Positions 37,770 through 50,852 of a stretch of DNA of 64,000 nt are shown in pieces. The notes beneath the pieces were generated by a model. It was not told the DNA's origin and ran no database searches. It saw only the letters and a list, made by a program, of their open reading frames with translations. Position 1 is the first letter of the stretch; each line of letters begins with the position of its first letter. The stretch lies in NCBI GenBank assembly GCA_037954235.1, contig JBBMOA010000002.1:6941551-7005550 (forward strand), in the 5' to 3' direction. The position numbers and the translations under genes are program-made. The DNA is from Aulostomus chinensis. Its lineage: Eukaryota; Chordata; Actinopteri; Syngnathiformes; Aulostomidae.

Positions 37770-38517
37770 TCGCTGAGAAAACGCTATTTGTGACCTGTGA
37801 TACAAAAATGTTTTAACTTTTCTTCAAAGTGAGTTTTCAGTCAAGTTTCAACCTGAAAGCATAGAAAGATGCATAAACTTGAAGTTACAGGTGGATTTTA
37901 GTGAGTTTTCATCAAAATACAGGAGTTCTGCATGAAGTGTTCATTTTGGCCTTCTCTCGCTGAGAAAACACTATTTCTGACCTGTGACACAAAACAGCCA
38001 TGACTTTTGTTCAAAGTGAGTTTTCAGTAAAGGTTCAACCTGAAAGCATAGAAAGATGCATAAACTTGAAGTTACAGCTTGATTTCAGTGAGTTTTCATC
38101 AAAATACAGGAGTTCTGCATGAAGTGTTCATTTTGGCCTTCTCTCGCTGAGAAAACACTATTTGTGACCTGTGATACAAAAATGCCATAACTTTTGTTCA
38201 AAGTGAGTTTTCAGTCAGGTTTCAACCTGAAAGCATAGAAAGATGCATAAACTTGAAGTTACAGGTGGATTTCAGTGAGTTTTCGTCAAAATACAGGAGT
38301 TCTGCACGAAGTGTTCATTTTGGCCTTCTCTCGCTGAGAAAACGCTATTTGTGACCTGTGATACAAAAATGTCATAACTTTTGTTCAAAGTGAGTTTTCA
38401 GTCAAGTTTCAACCTGAAATCATAGAAAGATGCATGAACTTGAAGTTACAGGTGGATTTCAGTGAGTTTTCATCAAAATACAGGAGTTCTGCATGAAGTG
38501 TTAATTTTGGCCTTCTC

Positions 38518-38703
38518 TCGCTGAGAAAACGCGATTTGTGATCTGTGACACAAAAAGCCATAACTTTTCTTCAAAGTGAGTTTTCAGTCAAGTTTCAACC
38601 TGAAAGCATAGAAAGATGCATAAACTTGAAGTTACAGCTTTATTTCTTTGAGTTTTTCTCAAAATACAGCAGTTATGCATGCAATGTTCATTTTGGCCTT
38701 CTC
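38518..38703 (+). repeat. 186 bp variant monomer, copy 2
   Basis: It has the class markers described at 37584, with the ttctttgag allele. The frame is at 38545-38727. It lies 934 bp after copy 1 (5 x 187 minus 1). As in most later copies, the preceding monomer carries gaaatcatag, gcatgaac and gtgttaatttt. Confidence 0.9.
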
Positions 38704-38879
38704 TCGCTGAGAAAACGCTATTTGTGACCTGTGATACAAAAATGCCATAACTTTTCTTCAAAGTGAGTTTTCAGTCAAGTTTCAACCTGAAAGCATAGAA
38801 AGATGCATAAATTTGAAGTTACAGGTGGATTTTAGTGAGTTTTCATCAAAATACAGGAGTTCTGCATGAAGTGTTCATT

Positions 38880-40710
38880 TTGGCCTTCTCTCGCTGAGAA
38901 AACGCTATTTGTGACCTGTGATACAAAAATGCCATAACTTTTCTTCAAAGTGAGTTTTCAGTCAAGTTTCAACCTGAAAGCATAGAAAGATGCATAATCT
39001 TGAAGTTACAGCTTGATTTCAGTGAGTTTTCATCAAAATACAGGAGTTCTGCATGAAGTGTTCATTTTGGACTTCTCTGGACGAGAAAACGCGATTTTTG
39101 ACCTGTGATACAAAAATGCCATAACTTTTCTTCAAAGTGAGTTTTCAGTCAAGTTTCAACCTGAAAGCATAGAAAGATGCATAAATTTGAAGTTACAGGT
39201 GGATTTTAGTGAGTTTTCATCAAAATACAGGAGTTCTGCATGAAGTGTTCATTTTGGCCTTCTCTCGCTGAGAAAACGCTATTTGTGACCTGTGATACAA
39301 AAATGCCATAACTTTTCTTCAAAGTGAGTTTTCAGTCAAGTTTCAACCTGAAAGCATAGAAAGATGCATAATCTTGAAGTTACAGCTTGATTTCAGTGAG
39401 TTTTCATCAAAATACAGGAGTTCTGCATGAAGTGTTCATTTTGGACGTCTCTGGACGAGAAAACGCGATTTGTGACCTGTGATACAAAAATGCCATAACT
39501 TTTCTTCAAAGTGAGTTTTCAGTCAAGTTTCAACCTGAAAGCATAGAAAGATGCATAAACTTGAAGTTACAGGTGGATTACAGTGAGTTTTCATTAAAAT
39601 ACAGGAGTTCTGCACGAAGTGTTCATTTTGGCCTTCTCTGGCTGAGAAAACACTATTTGTGACCTGTGATACAAAAATGCCATAACTTTTCTTCAAAGTG
39701 AGTTTTCAGTCAAGTTTCAACCTGAAAGCATAGAAAGATGCATAAACTTGAAGTTACAGGTGGATTACAGTGAGTTTTCATCAAAATACAGGAGTTCTGC
39801 ATGAAGTGTTCATTTTGGCCTTCTCTCGCTGAGAAAACGCTATTTGTGACCTGTGATACAAAAATGCCATAACTTTTCTTCAAAGTGAGTTTTCAGTCAA
39901 GTTTCAACCTGAAAGCATAGAAAGATGCATAATCTTGAAGTTACAGCTTGATTTCAGTGAGTTTTCATCAAAATACAGGAGTTCTGCATGAAGTGTTCAT
40001 TTTGGACTTCTCTGGACGAGAAAACGCGATTTTTGACCTGTGATACAAAAATGCCATAACTTTTCTTCAAAGTGAGTTTTCAGTCAAGTTTCAACCTGAA
40101 AGCATAGAAAGATGCATAAATTTGAAGTTACAGGTGGATTTTAGTGAGTTTTCATCAAAATACAGGAGTTCTGCATGAAGTGTTCATTTTGGCCTTCTCT
40201 CGCTGAGAAAACGCTATTTGTGACCTGTGATACAAAAATGCCATAACTTTTCTTCAAAGTGAGTTTTCAGTCAAGTTTCAACCTGAAAGCATAGAAAGAT
40301 GCATAATCTTGAAGTTACAGCTTGATTTCAGTGAGTTTTCATCAAAATACAGGAGTTCTGCATGAAGTGTTCATTTTGGACGTCTCTGGACGAGAAAACG
40401 CGATTTGTGACCTGTGATACAAAAATGCCATAACTTTTCTTCAAAGTGAGTTTTCAGTCAAGTTTCAACCTGAAAGCATAGAAAGATGCATAAACTTGAA
40501 GTTCCAGGTGGATTACAGTGAGTTTTCATTAAAATACAGGAGTTCTGCACGAAGTGTTCATTTTGGCCTTCTCTGGCTGAGAAAACACTATTTGTGACCT
40601 GTGATACAAAAATGCCATAACTTTTCTTCAAAGTGAGTTTTCAGTCAAGTTTCAACCTGAAAGCATAGAAAGATGCATAAACTTGAAGTTACAGGTGGAT
40701 TACAGTGAGT
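38880..40710 (+). repeat. Tandem 5-monomer duplication (935 bp)
   Basis: The rare allele ctctggacga occurs at 39075, 39449, 40010 and 40384. The pairs are 935 bp apart (5 x 187), and within each unit the two sites are 374 bp apart. The second site in each unit also carries ggacgtctc. A cattaaaatac/gcacgaag monomer closes each unit. The match ends where cagttttcatcaaaatac-type sequence near 39780 meets cattaaaatacaggaattc near 40715. A further ctctggacga lies at 41879. Confidence 0.88.
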
Positions 40711-41321
40711 TTTCATTAAAATACAGGAATTCTGCACGAAGTGTTCATTTTGGCCTTCTCTCGCTGAGAAAACACTATTTGTGACCTGTGATACAAAAAT
40801 GCCATAACTTTTCTTCAAAGTGAGTTTTCAGTCAAGTTTCAACCTGAAAGCATAGAAAGATGCATAAATTTGAAGTTACAGGTGGATTTTAGTGAGTTTT
40901 CATCAAAATACAGGAGTTCTGCATGAAGTGTTCATTTTGGCCTTCTCTCGCTGAGAAAACGCTATTTGTGACCTGTGATACAAAAATGCCATAACTTTTC
41001 TTCAAAGTGAGTTTTCAGTCAAGTTTCGACCTGAAAGCATAGAAAGATTTATAAACTTGAAGTTACAGCTTGATTTCAGTGAGTTTTCATCAAAATACAG
41101 GAGTTCTGCATGAAGTGTTCATTTTGGCCTTCTCTCGCTGAGAAAACGCTATTTGTGACCTGTGATACAAAAATGTCATAACTTTTGTTCAAAGTGAGTT
41201 TTCAGTCAAGTTTCAACCTGAAATCATAGAAAGATGCATGAACTTGAAGTTACAGGTGGATTTCAGTGAGTTTTCATCAAAATACAGGAGTTCTGCATGA
41301 AGTGTTAATTTTGGCCTTCTC

Positions 41322-41507
41322 TCGCTGAGAAAACGCGATTTGTGATCTGTGACACAAAAAGCCATAACTTTTCTTCAAAGTGAGTTTTCAGTCAAGTTTC
41401 AACCTGAAAGCATAGAAAGATGCATAAACTTGAAGTTACAGCTTTATTTCTTTGATTTTTTCTCAAAATACAGCAGTTATGCATGCAATGTTCATTTTGG
41501 CCTTCTC
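41322..41507 (+). repeat. 186 bp variant monomer, copy 3
   Basis: It has the class markers of 37584, with ttctttgatttt in place of ttctttgagttt. The frame is at 41349-41531. It lies 2804 bp after copy 2 (15 monomers minus 1). Confidence 0.9.
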
Positions 41508-43099
41508 TCGCTGAGAAAACGCTATTTGTGACCTGTGATACAAAAATGCCATAACTTTTCTTCAAAGTGAGTTTTCAGTCAAGTTTCAACCTGAAAGCAT
41601 AGAAAGATTTATAAATTTGAAGTTACAGGTGGATTTTAGTGAGTTTTCATCAAAATACAGGAGTTCTGCATGAAGTGTTCATTTTGGCCTTCTCTCGCTG
41701 AGAAAACGCTATTTGTGACCTGTGATACAAAAATGCCATAACTTTTCTTCAAAGTGAGTTTTCAGTCAAGTTTCAACCTGAAAGCATAGAAAGATGCATA
41801 ATCTTGAAGTTTCAGCTTGATTTCAGTGAGTTTTCATCAAAATACAGGAGTTCTGCATGAAGTGTTCATTTTGGACTTCTCTGGACGAGAAAACGCGATT
41901 TGTGACCTGTGATACAAAAATGCCATAACTTTTCTTCAAAGTGAGTTTTCAGTCAAGTTTCAACCTGAAAGCATAGAAAGATGCATAAACTTGAAGTTAC
42001 AGGTGGATTACAGTGAGTTTTCATTAAAATACAGGAGTTCTGCACGAAGTGTTCATTTTGGCCTTCTCTCGCTGAGAAAACACTATTTGTGACCTGTGAT
42101 ACAAAAATGCCATAACTTTTGTTCAAAGTGAGTTTTCAGTCAAGTTTCAACCTGAAAGCATCGAAAGATTTATAAACTTGAAGTTACAGCTTGATTTCAG
42201 TGAGTTTTCATCAAAATACAGGAGTTCTGCATGAAGTGTTCATTTTGGCCTTCTCTCGCTGAGAAAACGCTTTTTGTGACCTGTGATACAAAAATGTCAT
42301 AACTTTTCTTCAAAGTGAGTTTTCAGTCAAGTTTCAACCTGAAAGCATAGAAAGATGCATAAACTTGAAGTTACAGGTGGATTTTAGTGAGTTTTCATCA
42401 AAATACAGGAGTTCTGCATGAAGTGTTCATTTTGGCCTTCTCTCGCTGAGAAAACACTATTTCTGACCTGTGACACAAAACAGCCATGACTTTTCTTCAA
42501 AGTGATTTTTCAGTCCAGGTTCAACCTGAAAGCATAGAAAGATGCATAAACTTGAAGTTACAGCTTGATTTCAGTGAGTTTTCATCAAAATACAGGAGTT
42601 CTGCACGAAGTGTTCATTTTGGCCTTCTCTCGCTGAGAAAACACTGTTTGTGACCTGTGATCCAAAAATGCCATAACTTTTGTTCAAAGTGAGTTTTCAG
42701 TCAAGTTTCAACCTGAAAGCATAGAAAGATGCATAAACTTGAAGTTACAGGTGGATTACAGTGAGTTTTCATTAAAATACAGGAGTTCTGCACGAAGTGT
42801 TCATTTTGGCCTTCTCTCGCTTAGAAAACACTATTTGTGACCTGTGATACAAAAATGCCATAACTTTTCTTCAAAGTGAGTTTTCAGTCAAGTTTCAACC
42901 TGAAAGCATAGAAAGATGCATAAATTTGAAGTTACAGGTGGATTTTAGTGAGTTTTCATCAAAATACAGGAGTTCTGCATGAAGTTTTCATTTTGGCCTT
43001 CTCACGCTGAGAAAACGCTATTTGTGACCTGTGATACAAAAATGCCATTTCTTTTCTTCAAAGTGAGTTTTCAGTCAAGTTTCCACCTGAAAGCATAGA

Positions 43100-44890
43100 A
43101 AGATGCATAAACTTGAAGTTACAGCTTGATTTCAGTGAGTTTTCATCAAAATACAGGAGTTCTGCATGAAGTGTTCATTTTGGCCTTCTCTCGCTGAGAA
43201 AACACTATTTGTGACCTGTGATACAAAAATGCCATAACTTTTGTTCAAAGTCAGTTTTCAGTCAAGTTTCGACCTGAAAGCATAGAAAGATTTATAAACT
43301 TGAAGTTACAGCTTGATTTCAGTGAGTTTTCTTCAAAATACAGGAGTTCTGCATGAAGTGTTCATTTTGGACTTCTCTGGCCGAGAAAACGCGATTTGTG
43401 ACCAGTGATACAAAAATGCCATAACTTTTCTTCAAAGTGAGTTTTCAGTCAAGTTTCGACCTGAAAGCATAGAAAGATGCATAAACTTGAAGTTACAGGT
43501 GGATTTCAGTGAGTTTTCCTCAAAATACAGGAGTTCTGCATGAAGTGTTCATTTTGGCCTTCTCTCGCTGAGAAAACGCTATTTGTGACCTGTGACACAA
43601 AAATGTCATAACTTTTGTTCAAAGTGAGTTTTCAGTCAAGTTTCAACCTGAAAGCATAGAAAGATGCATAAACTTGAAGTTACAGGTGGATTTTAGTGAG
43701 TTTTCATCAAAATACAGGAGTTCTGCATGAAGTGTTCATTTTGGCCTTCTCTCGCTGAGAAAACGCTATTTGTGACCTGTGACACAAAACAGCCATAACT
43801 TTTGTTCAAAGTGAGTTTTCAGTCAAGTTTCAACCTGAAAGCATAGAAAGATGCATAAACTTGAAGATACAGCTTGATTTCAGTGAGTTTTCATTAAAGT
43901 ACAGGAGTTCTGCACGAAGTGTTCATTTTGGCCTTCTCTCGCTGAGAAAACACTATTTGTGACCTGTGATACAAAAATGCCATGACTTTTCTTCAAAGTG
44001 AGTTTTCAGTCAAGTTTCAACCTGAAAGCATAGAAAGATGCATAAACTTGAAGTTACAGGTGGATTTTAGTGAGTTTTCATCAAAATACAGGAGTTCTGC
44101 ATGAAGTGTTCATTTTGGCCTTCTCTCGCTGAGAAAACGCTATTTGTGACCTGTGATACAAAAATGCCATAACTTTTCTTCAAAGTGAGTTTTCAGTCAA
44201 GTTTCAACCTGAAAGCATAGAAAGATGCATAAACTTGAAGTTACAGCTTGATTTCAGTGAGTTTTCCTCGAAGTACACGAGTTATGCATGAAGTGTTCAT
44301 TTTGGCCTTCTCTCGCTGAGAAAACACTATTTGTGACCTGTGATACAAAAATGCCATAACTTTTCTTCAAAGTGAGTTTTCAGTCAAGTTTCGACCTGAA
44401 AGCATAGAAAGATTTATAAACTTGAAGTTACAGCTTGATTTCAGTGAGTTTTCATCAAAATACAGGAGTTCTGCATGAAGTGTTCATTTTGGCCTTCTCT
44501 CGCTGAGAAAACGCTATTTGTGACCTGTGATACAAAAATGTCATAACTTTTGTTCAAAGTGAGTTTTCAGTCAAGTTTCAACCTGAAATCATAGAAAGAT
44601 GCATGAACTTGAAGTTACAGGTGGATTTCAGTGAGTTTTCATCAAAATACAGGAGTTCTGCATGAAGTGTTAATTGTGGCCTTCTCTCGCTGAGAAAACG
44701 CGATTTGTGATCTGTGACACAAAAAGCCATAACTTTTCTTCAAAGTGAGTTTTCAGTCAAGTTTCAACCTGAAAGCATAGAAAGATGCATAAACTTGAAG
44801 TTACAGCTTTATTTCTTTGAGTTTTTCTCAAAATACAGCAGTTATGCATGCAATGTTCATTTTGGCCTTCTCTCGCTGAGAAAACGCTAT
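43100..44890 (+). repeat. About 9.5-monomer block repeated 17752 bp downstream, left copy
   Basis: Shared rare alleles with the same order and the same 17752 bp shift are ctctggccga (43375 and 61127) and taattgtggc (44671 and 62423). gttttcttcaaaatac, aaagtcagttttc, gacacaaaaatgtc, cattaaa with gaagatac, and cctcgaagtaca are also shared. The shift equals 95 monomers minus the 13 single-base deletions between the copies. The block ends with a 186 bp variant monomer in both places. Confidence 0.88.
44687..44872 (+). repeat. 186 bp variant monomer, copy 4
   Basis: It has the class markers of 37584. The frame is at 44714-44896. It lies 3365 bp after copy 3 (18 monomers minus 1). The monomer before it carries the rare gtgttaattgtgg, shared only with the copy at 62439. 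Confidence 0.9.
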
Positions 44891-46555
44891 TTGTGACCTG
44901 TGATACAAAAATGTCATAACTTTTGTTCAAAGTGAGTTTTCAGTCAAGTTTCAACCTGAAAGCATAGAAAGATGCATAAACTTGAAGTTACAGGTGGATT
45001 TTAGTGAGTTTTCATCAAAATACAGGAGTTCTGCACGAAGTGTTCATTTTGGCCTTCTCTCGCTGAGAAAACACAATTTGTGACCTGTGATACAAAAATG
45101 CCATAACTTTTGTTCAAAGTGAGTTTTCAGTCAAGTTTCAACCTGAAAGCATAGAAAGATGCATAAACTTGAAGTTACAGGTGGATGACAGTGAGTTTTC
45201 ATTAAAATACAGGAGTTCTGCACGAAGTGTTCATTTTGGCCTTCTCTCGCTGAGAAAACACTATTTGTGACCTGTGATACAAAAATGCCATAACTTTTCT
45301 TCAAAGTAAGTTTTCAGTCAAGTTTCAACCTGAAAGCATAGAAAGATGCATAAACTTGAAGTTACAGGTGGATTTCAGTGAGTTTTCATCAAAATACAGG
45401 AGTTCTGCATGAAGTGTTCATTTTGGCCTTCTCTCGCTGAGAAAACGCTATTTGTGACCTGTGATACAAAAATGTCATAACTTTTCTTCAAAGTGAGTTT
45501 TCAGTCAAGTTTCAACCTGAAAGCATAGAAAGATGCATAAATTTGAAGATACAGGTGGATTTTAGTGAGTTTTCATCAAAATACAGGAGTTCTGCATGAA
45601 GTGTTCATTTTGGCCTTCTCTCGCTGAGAAAACGCTATTTGTGACCTGTGATACAAAAATGCCATAACTTTTCTTCAAAGTGAGTTTTCAGTCAAGTTTC
45701 AACCTGAAAGCATAGAAAGATGCATAAACTTGAAGTTACAGCTTGATTACAGTGAGTTTTCCTCAAAATACAGGAGTTATGCATGAAGTGTTCATTTTGG
45801 CCTTCTTTCGCTGAGAAAACGCTATTTGTGACCTGTGACACAAAAAAGCCATAACTTTTCTTCAAAGTGAGTTTTCAGTCAAGTTTCAACCTGAAAGCAT
45901 AGAAAGATGCAAAAACTTGAAGTTACAGGTGGATTACAGTGAGTTTTCATCAAAATACAGGAGTTCTGCATGAAGTGTTCATTTTGGCCTTCTCTCGCTT
46001 AGAAAACGCTATTTGTGACCTGTGATACAAAAATGCCATAACTTTTCTTCAAAGTGAGTTTTCAGTCAAGTTTCAACCTGAAAGCATAGAAAGATGCATA
46101 AATTTGAAGTTACAGGTGGATTTTAGTGAGTTTTCATCAAAATACAGGAGTTCTGCATGAAGTGTTCATTTTGGCCTTCTCTCGCTGAGAAAACGCTATT
46201 TGTGACCTGTGATACAAAAATGCCATAACTTTTCTTCAAAGTGAGTTTTCAGTCAAGTTTCGACCTGAAAGCATAGAAAGATTTATAAACTTGAAGTTAC
46301 AGCTTGATTTCAGTGAGTTTTCATCAAAATACAGGAGTTCTGCATGAAGTGTTCATTTTGGCCTTCTCTCGCTGAGAAAACGCTATTTGTGACCTGTGAT
46401 ACAAAAATGCCATAACTTTTCTTCAAAGTGAGTTTTCAGTCAAGTTTCAACCTGAAATCATAGAAAGATGCATAAACTTGAAGTTACAGGTGGATTTCAG
46501 TGAGTTTTCATCAAAATACAGGAGTTCTGCATGAAGTGTTAATTTTGGCCTTCTA

Positions 46556-46741
46556 TCGCTGAGAAAACGCGATTTGTGATCTGTGACACAAAAAGCCATA
46601 ACTTTTCTTCAAAGTGAGTTTTCAGTCAAGTTTCAACCTGAAAGCATAGAAAGATGCATAAACTTGAAGTTACAGCTTTATTTCTTTGAGTTTTTCTCAA
46701 AATACAGCAGTTATGCATGCAATGTTCATTTTGGCCTTCTC
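46556..46741 (+). repeat. 186 bp variant monomer, copy 5
   Basis: It has the class markers of 37584, with ctatcgctgag at its left edge. The frame is at 46583-46765. It lies 1869 bp after copy 4 (10 monomers minus 1). It is followed by a gtcataac monomer with ggtggatttta and gcacgaag. Confidence 0.9.
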
Positions 46742-48050
46742 TCGCTGAGAAAACGCTATTTGTGACCTGTGATACAAAAATGTCATAACTTTTGTTCAAA
46801 GTGAGTTTTCAGTCAAGTTTCAACCTGAAAGCATAGAAAGATGCATAAACTTGAAGTTACAGGTGGATTTTAGTGAGTTTTCATCAAAATACAGGAGTTC
46901 TGCACGAAGTTTTCATTTTGGCCTTCTCTCGCTGAGAAAACACTATTTGTGACCTGTGATACAAAAATGCCATAACTTTTGTTCAAAGTGAGTTTTCAGT
47001 CAAGTTTCAACCTGAAAGCATAGAAAGATGCATAAACTTGAAGTTACAGGTGGATTACAGTGAGTTTTCATTAAAATACAGGAGTTCTGCACGAAGTGTT
47101 CATTTTGGCCTTCTCTCGCTGAGAAAACACTATTTGTGACCTGTGATACAAAAATGCCATAACTTTTCTTCAAAGTGAGTTTTCAGTCAAGTTTCGACCT
47201 GCAAGCATAGAAACATTTATAAACTTGAAGTTACAGCTTGATTTCAGTGAGTTTTCATCAAAATACAGGTGTTCTGCATGAAGTGTTCATTTTGGCCTTC
47301 TCTCGCTGAGAAAACGCTATTTGTGACCTGTGATACAAAAATGCCATAACTTTTCTTCAAAGTGAGTTTTCAGTCAAGTTTTAACCTGAAAGCATAGAAA
47401 GATGCATAAATTTGACGTTACAGGTGGATTTTAGTGAGTTTTCATCAAAATACAGGAGTTCTGCATGAAGTGTTCATTTTGGCCTTCTCTCGCTGAGAAA
47501 ACGCTATTTGTGACCTGTGATACAAAAATGCCATAACTTTTCTTCAAAGTGAGTTTTCAGTCAAGTTTCAACCTGAAAGCATAGAAAGATGCATAAACTT
47601 GAAGTTACAGCTTGATTTCAGTGAGTTTTCCTCGAAATACAGGAGTTATGCATGAAGTGTTCATTTTGGCCTTCTCTCGCTGAGAAAACACTATTTGTGA
47701 CCTGTGATACAAAAATGCCATAACTTTTGTTCAAAGTGAGTTTTCAGTCAAGTTTCGACCTGAAAGCATAGAAAGATTTATAAACTTGAAGTTACAGCTT
47801 GATCTCAGTGAGTTTTCATAAAAATACAGGAGTTCTGCATGAAGTGTTCATTTTGGCCTTCTCTCGCTGAGAAAACGCTATTTGTGACCTGTGATACAAA
47901 AATGCCATAACTTTTCTTCAAAGTGAGTTTTCAGTCAAGTTTCAACCTGAAATCATAGAAAGATGCATAAACTTGAAGTTACAGGTGGATTTCAGTGAGT
48001 TTTCATCAAAAAACAGGAGTTCTGCATGAAGTGTTAATTTTGGCCTTCTA

Positions 48051-48236
48051 TCGCTGAGAAAACGCGATTTGTGATCTGTGACACAAAAAGCCATAACTTT
48101 TCTTCAAAGTGAGTTTTCAGTCAAGTTTCAACCTGAAAGCATAGAAAGATGCATAAACTTGAAGTTACAGCTTTATTTCTGTGAGTTTTTCTCAAAATAC
48201 AGCAGTTATGCATGCAATGTTCATTTTGGCCTTCTC
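48051..48236 (+). repeat. 186 bp variant monomer, copy 6
   Basis: It has the class markers of 37584, with the ttctgtgag allele and followed by gaaaacgcgattt rather than gaaaacgctattt. The frame is at 48078-48260. It is the partner of the copy at 50667 in the 14-monomer repeat. Confidence 0.9.
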
Positions 48237-49358
48237 TCGCTGAGAAAACGCGATTTGTGACCTGTGATACAAAAATGCCATAACTTTTCTTCAAAGTGAG
48301 TTTTCAGTCAAGTTTCAACCTGAAAGCATAGAAAGATGCATAAACTTGAAGTTACAGGTGGATTACAGTGAGTTTTCATTAAAATACAGGAGTTCTGCAC
48401 GAAGTGTTCATTTTGGCCTTCTCTCGCTGAGAAAACACTATTTGTGACCTGTGATACAAAAATGCCATAACTTTTCTTCAAAGGGAGTTTTCAGTCAAGT
48501 TTCAACCTGAAAGCATAGAAAGATGCATAAATTTGAAGTTACAGGTGGATTTTAGTGAGTTTTCATCAAAATACAGGAGTTCTGCATGAAGTGTTCATTT
48601 TGGCCTTCTCTCGCTGAGAAAACGCTATTTGTGACCTGTGATACAAAAATGCCATAACTTTTCTTCAAAGTGAGTTTTCAGTCAAGTTTCAACCTGAAAG
48701 CATAGAAAGATGCATAATCTTTAAGTTACAGCTTGATTTCAGTGAGTTTTCATCAAAATACAGGAGTTCTGCATGAAGTTTTCATTTTGGACTTCTCTGG
48801 CCGAGAAAACGCGATTTGTGACCAGTGATACAAAAATGCCATAACTTTTCTTCAAAATGAGTTTTCAGTCAAGTTTCGACCTGAAAGCATAGAAAGATGC
48901 ATAAACTTGAAGTTACAGGTGGATTTCAGTGAGTTTTCATCAAAATACAGGAGTTCTGCACGAAGTGTTCATTTTGGCCTTCTCTCGCTGAGAAAACACT
49001 ATTTGTGACCTGTGATACAAAAATGCCATAACTTTTCTTCAAAGTGAGTTTTCAGTCAAGTTTCGACCTGCAAGCATAGAAACATTTATAAACTTGATGT
49101 TACAGCTTGATTTCAGTGAGTTTTCATCAAAATACAGGAGTTCTGCATGAAGTGTTCATTTTGGCCTTCTCTCGCTGAGAAAACGCTATTTGTGACCTGT
49201 GATACAAAAATGCCATAACTTTTCTTCAAAGTGAGTTTTCAGTCAAGTTTCAACCTGAAATCATAGAAAGATGCATAAACTTGAAGTTACAGGTGGATTT
49301 CAGTGAGTTTTCATCAAAATACAGGAGTTCTGCATGAAGTGTTAATTTTGGCCTTCTA

Positions 49359-49544
49359 TCGCTGAGAAAACGCGATTTGTGATCTGTGACACAAAAAGCC
49401 ATAACTTTTGTTCAAAGTGAGTTTTCAGTCAAGTTTCAACCTGAAAGCATAGAAAGATGCATAAACTTGAAGTTACAGGTGGATTTTAGTGAGTTTTCAT
49501 CAAAATACAGGAGTTCTGCACGAAGTGTTCATTTTGGCCTTCTC
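49359..49544 (+). repeat. 186 bp hybrid monomer, copy 7
   Basis: The left part (gatctgtgacac, cacaaaaagcc) is of the 186 bp class. From cttttgttcaaag on (about 49406) it is of the ordinary ggtggatttta/gcacgaag type. Upstream, at 46556-46928, those two types are consecutive separate monomers. The fusion removes exactly one monomer: copies 5 and 7 are 2803 bp apart, while the surrounding shift is 2616 bp, a difference of 187. An open frame runs 49386-49568, but its 3' half differs from the rest of the class. Confidence 0.9.
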
Positions 49545-50666
49545 TCGCTGAGAAAACACTATTTGTGACCTGTGATACAAAAATGCCATAACTTTTGTTC
49601 AAAGTGAGTTTTCAGTCAAGTTTCAACCTGAAAGCATAGAAAGATGCATAAACTTGAAGTTACAGGTGGATTACAGTGAGTTTTCATTAAAATACAGGAG
49701 TTCTGCACGAAGTGTTCATTTTGGCCTTCTCTCGCTGAGAAAACACTATTTGTGACCTGTGATACAAAAATGCCATAACTTTTCTTCAAAGTGAGTTTTC
49801 AGTCAAGTTTCGACCTGCAAGCATAGAAACATTTATAAACTTGAAGTTACAGCTTGATTTCAGTGAGTTTTCATCAAAATACAGGAGTTCTGCATGAAGT
49901 GTTCATTTTGGCCTTCTCTCGCTGAGAAAACGCTATTTGTGACCTGTGATACAAAAATGCCATAACTTTTCTTCAAAGTGAGTTTTCAGTCAAGTTTTAA
50001 CCTGAAAGCATAGAAAGATGCATAAATTTGACGTTACAGGTGGATTTTAGTGAGTTTTCATCAAAATACAGGAGTTCTGCATGAAGTGTTCATTTTGGCC
50101 TTCTCTCGCTGAGAAAACGCTATTTGTGACCTGTGATACAAAAATGTCATAACTTTTCTTCAAAGTGAGTTTTCAGTCAAGTTTCAACCTGAAAGCATAG
50201 AAAGATGCATAAACTTGAAGTTACAGCTTGATTTCAGTGAGTTTTCCTCGAAATACAGGAGTTATGCATGAAGTGTTCATTTTGGCCTTCTCTCGCTGAG
50301 AAAACACTATTTGTGACCTGTGATACAAAAATGCCATAACTTTTGTTCAAAGTGAGTTTTCAGTCAAGTTTCGACCTGAAAGCATAGAAAGATTTATAAA
50401 CTTGAAGTTACAGCTTGATCTCAGTGAGTTTTCATCAAAATACAGGAGTTCTGCATAAAGTGTTCATTTTGGCCTTCTCTCGCTGAGAAAACGCTATTTG
50501 TGACCTGTGATACAAAAATGCCATAACTTTTCTTCAAAGTGAGTTTTCAGTCAAGTTTCAACCTGAAATCATAGAAAGATGCATAAACTTGAAGTTACAG
50601 GTGGATTTCAGTGAGTTTTCATCAAAAAACAGGAGTTCTGCATGAAGTGTTAATTTTGGCCTTCTA

Positions 50667-50852
50667 TCGCTGAGAAAACGCGATTTGTGATCTGTGACAC
50701 AAAAAGCCATAACTTTTCTTCAAAGTGAGTTTTCAGTAAAGTTTCAACCTGAAAGCATAGAAAGATGCATAAACTTGAAGTTACAGCTTTATTTCTGTGA
50801 GTTTTTCTCAAAATACAGCAGTTATGCATGCAATGTTCATTTTGGCCTTCTC
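50667..50852 (+). repeat. 186 bp variant monomer, copy 8
   Basis: It has the class markers of 37584, with ttctgtgag and the private change ttttcagtaaagttt near 50732. The frame is at 50694-50876. It lies 2616 bp after copy 6, its partner in the 14-monomer repeat. The complementary strand is also open over 50650-50910 (86 codons), with no sign of being a gene. Confidence 0.9.

Noticed and set aside
37611..37793. Family of 60-codon open frames starting GTG, repeated 13 times
   Set aside because: They exist only because of a one-base deletion in a satellite monomer, and each runs into the next monomer before stopping. One copy starts TTG, one is a hybrid with a different 3' half, and no expression signal or domain is visible.
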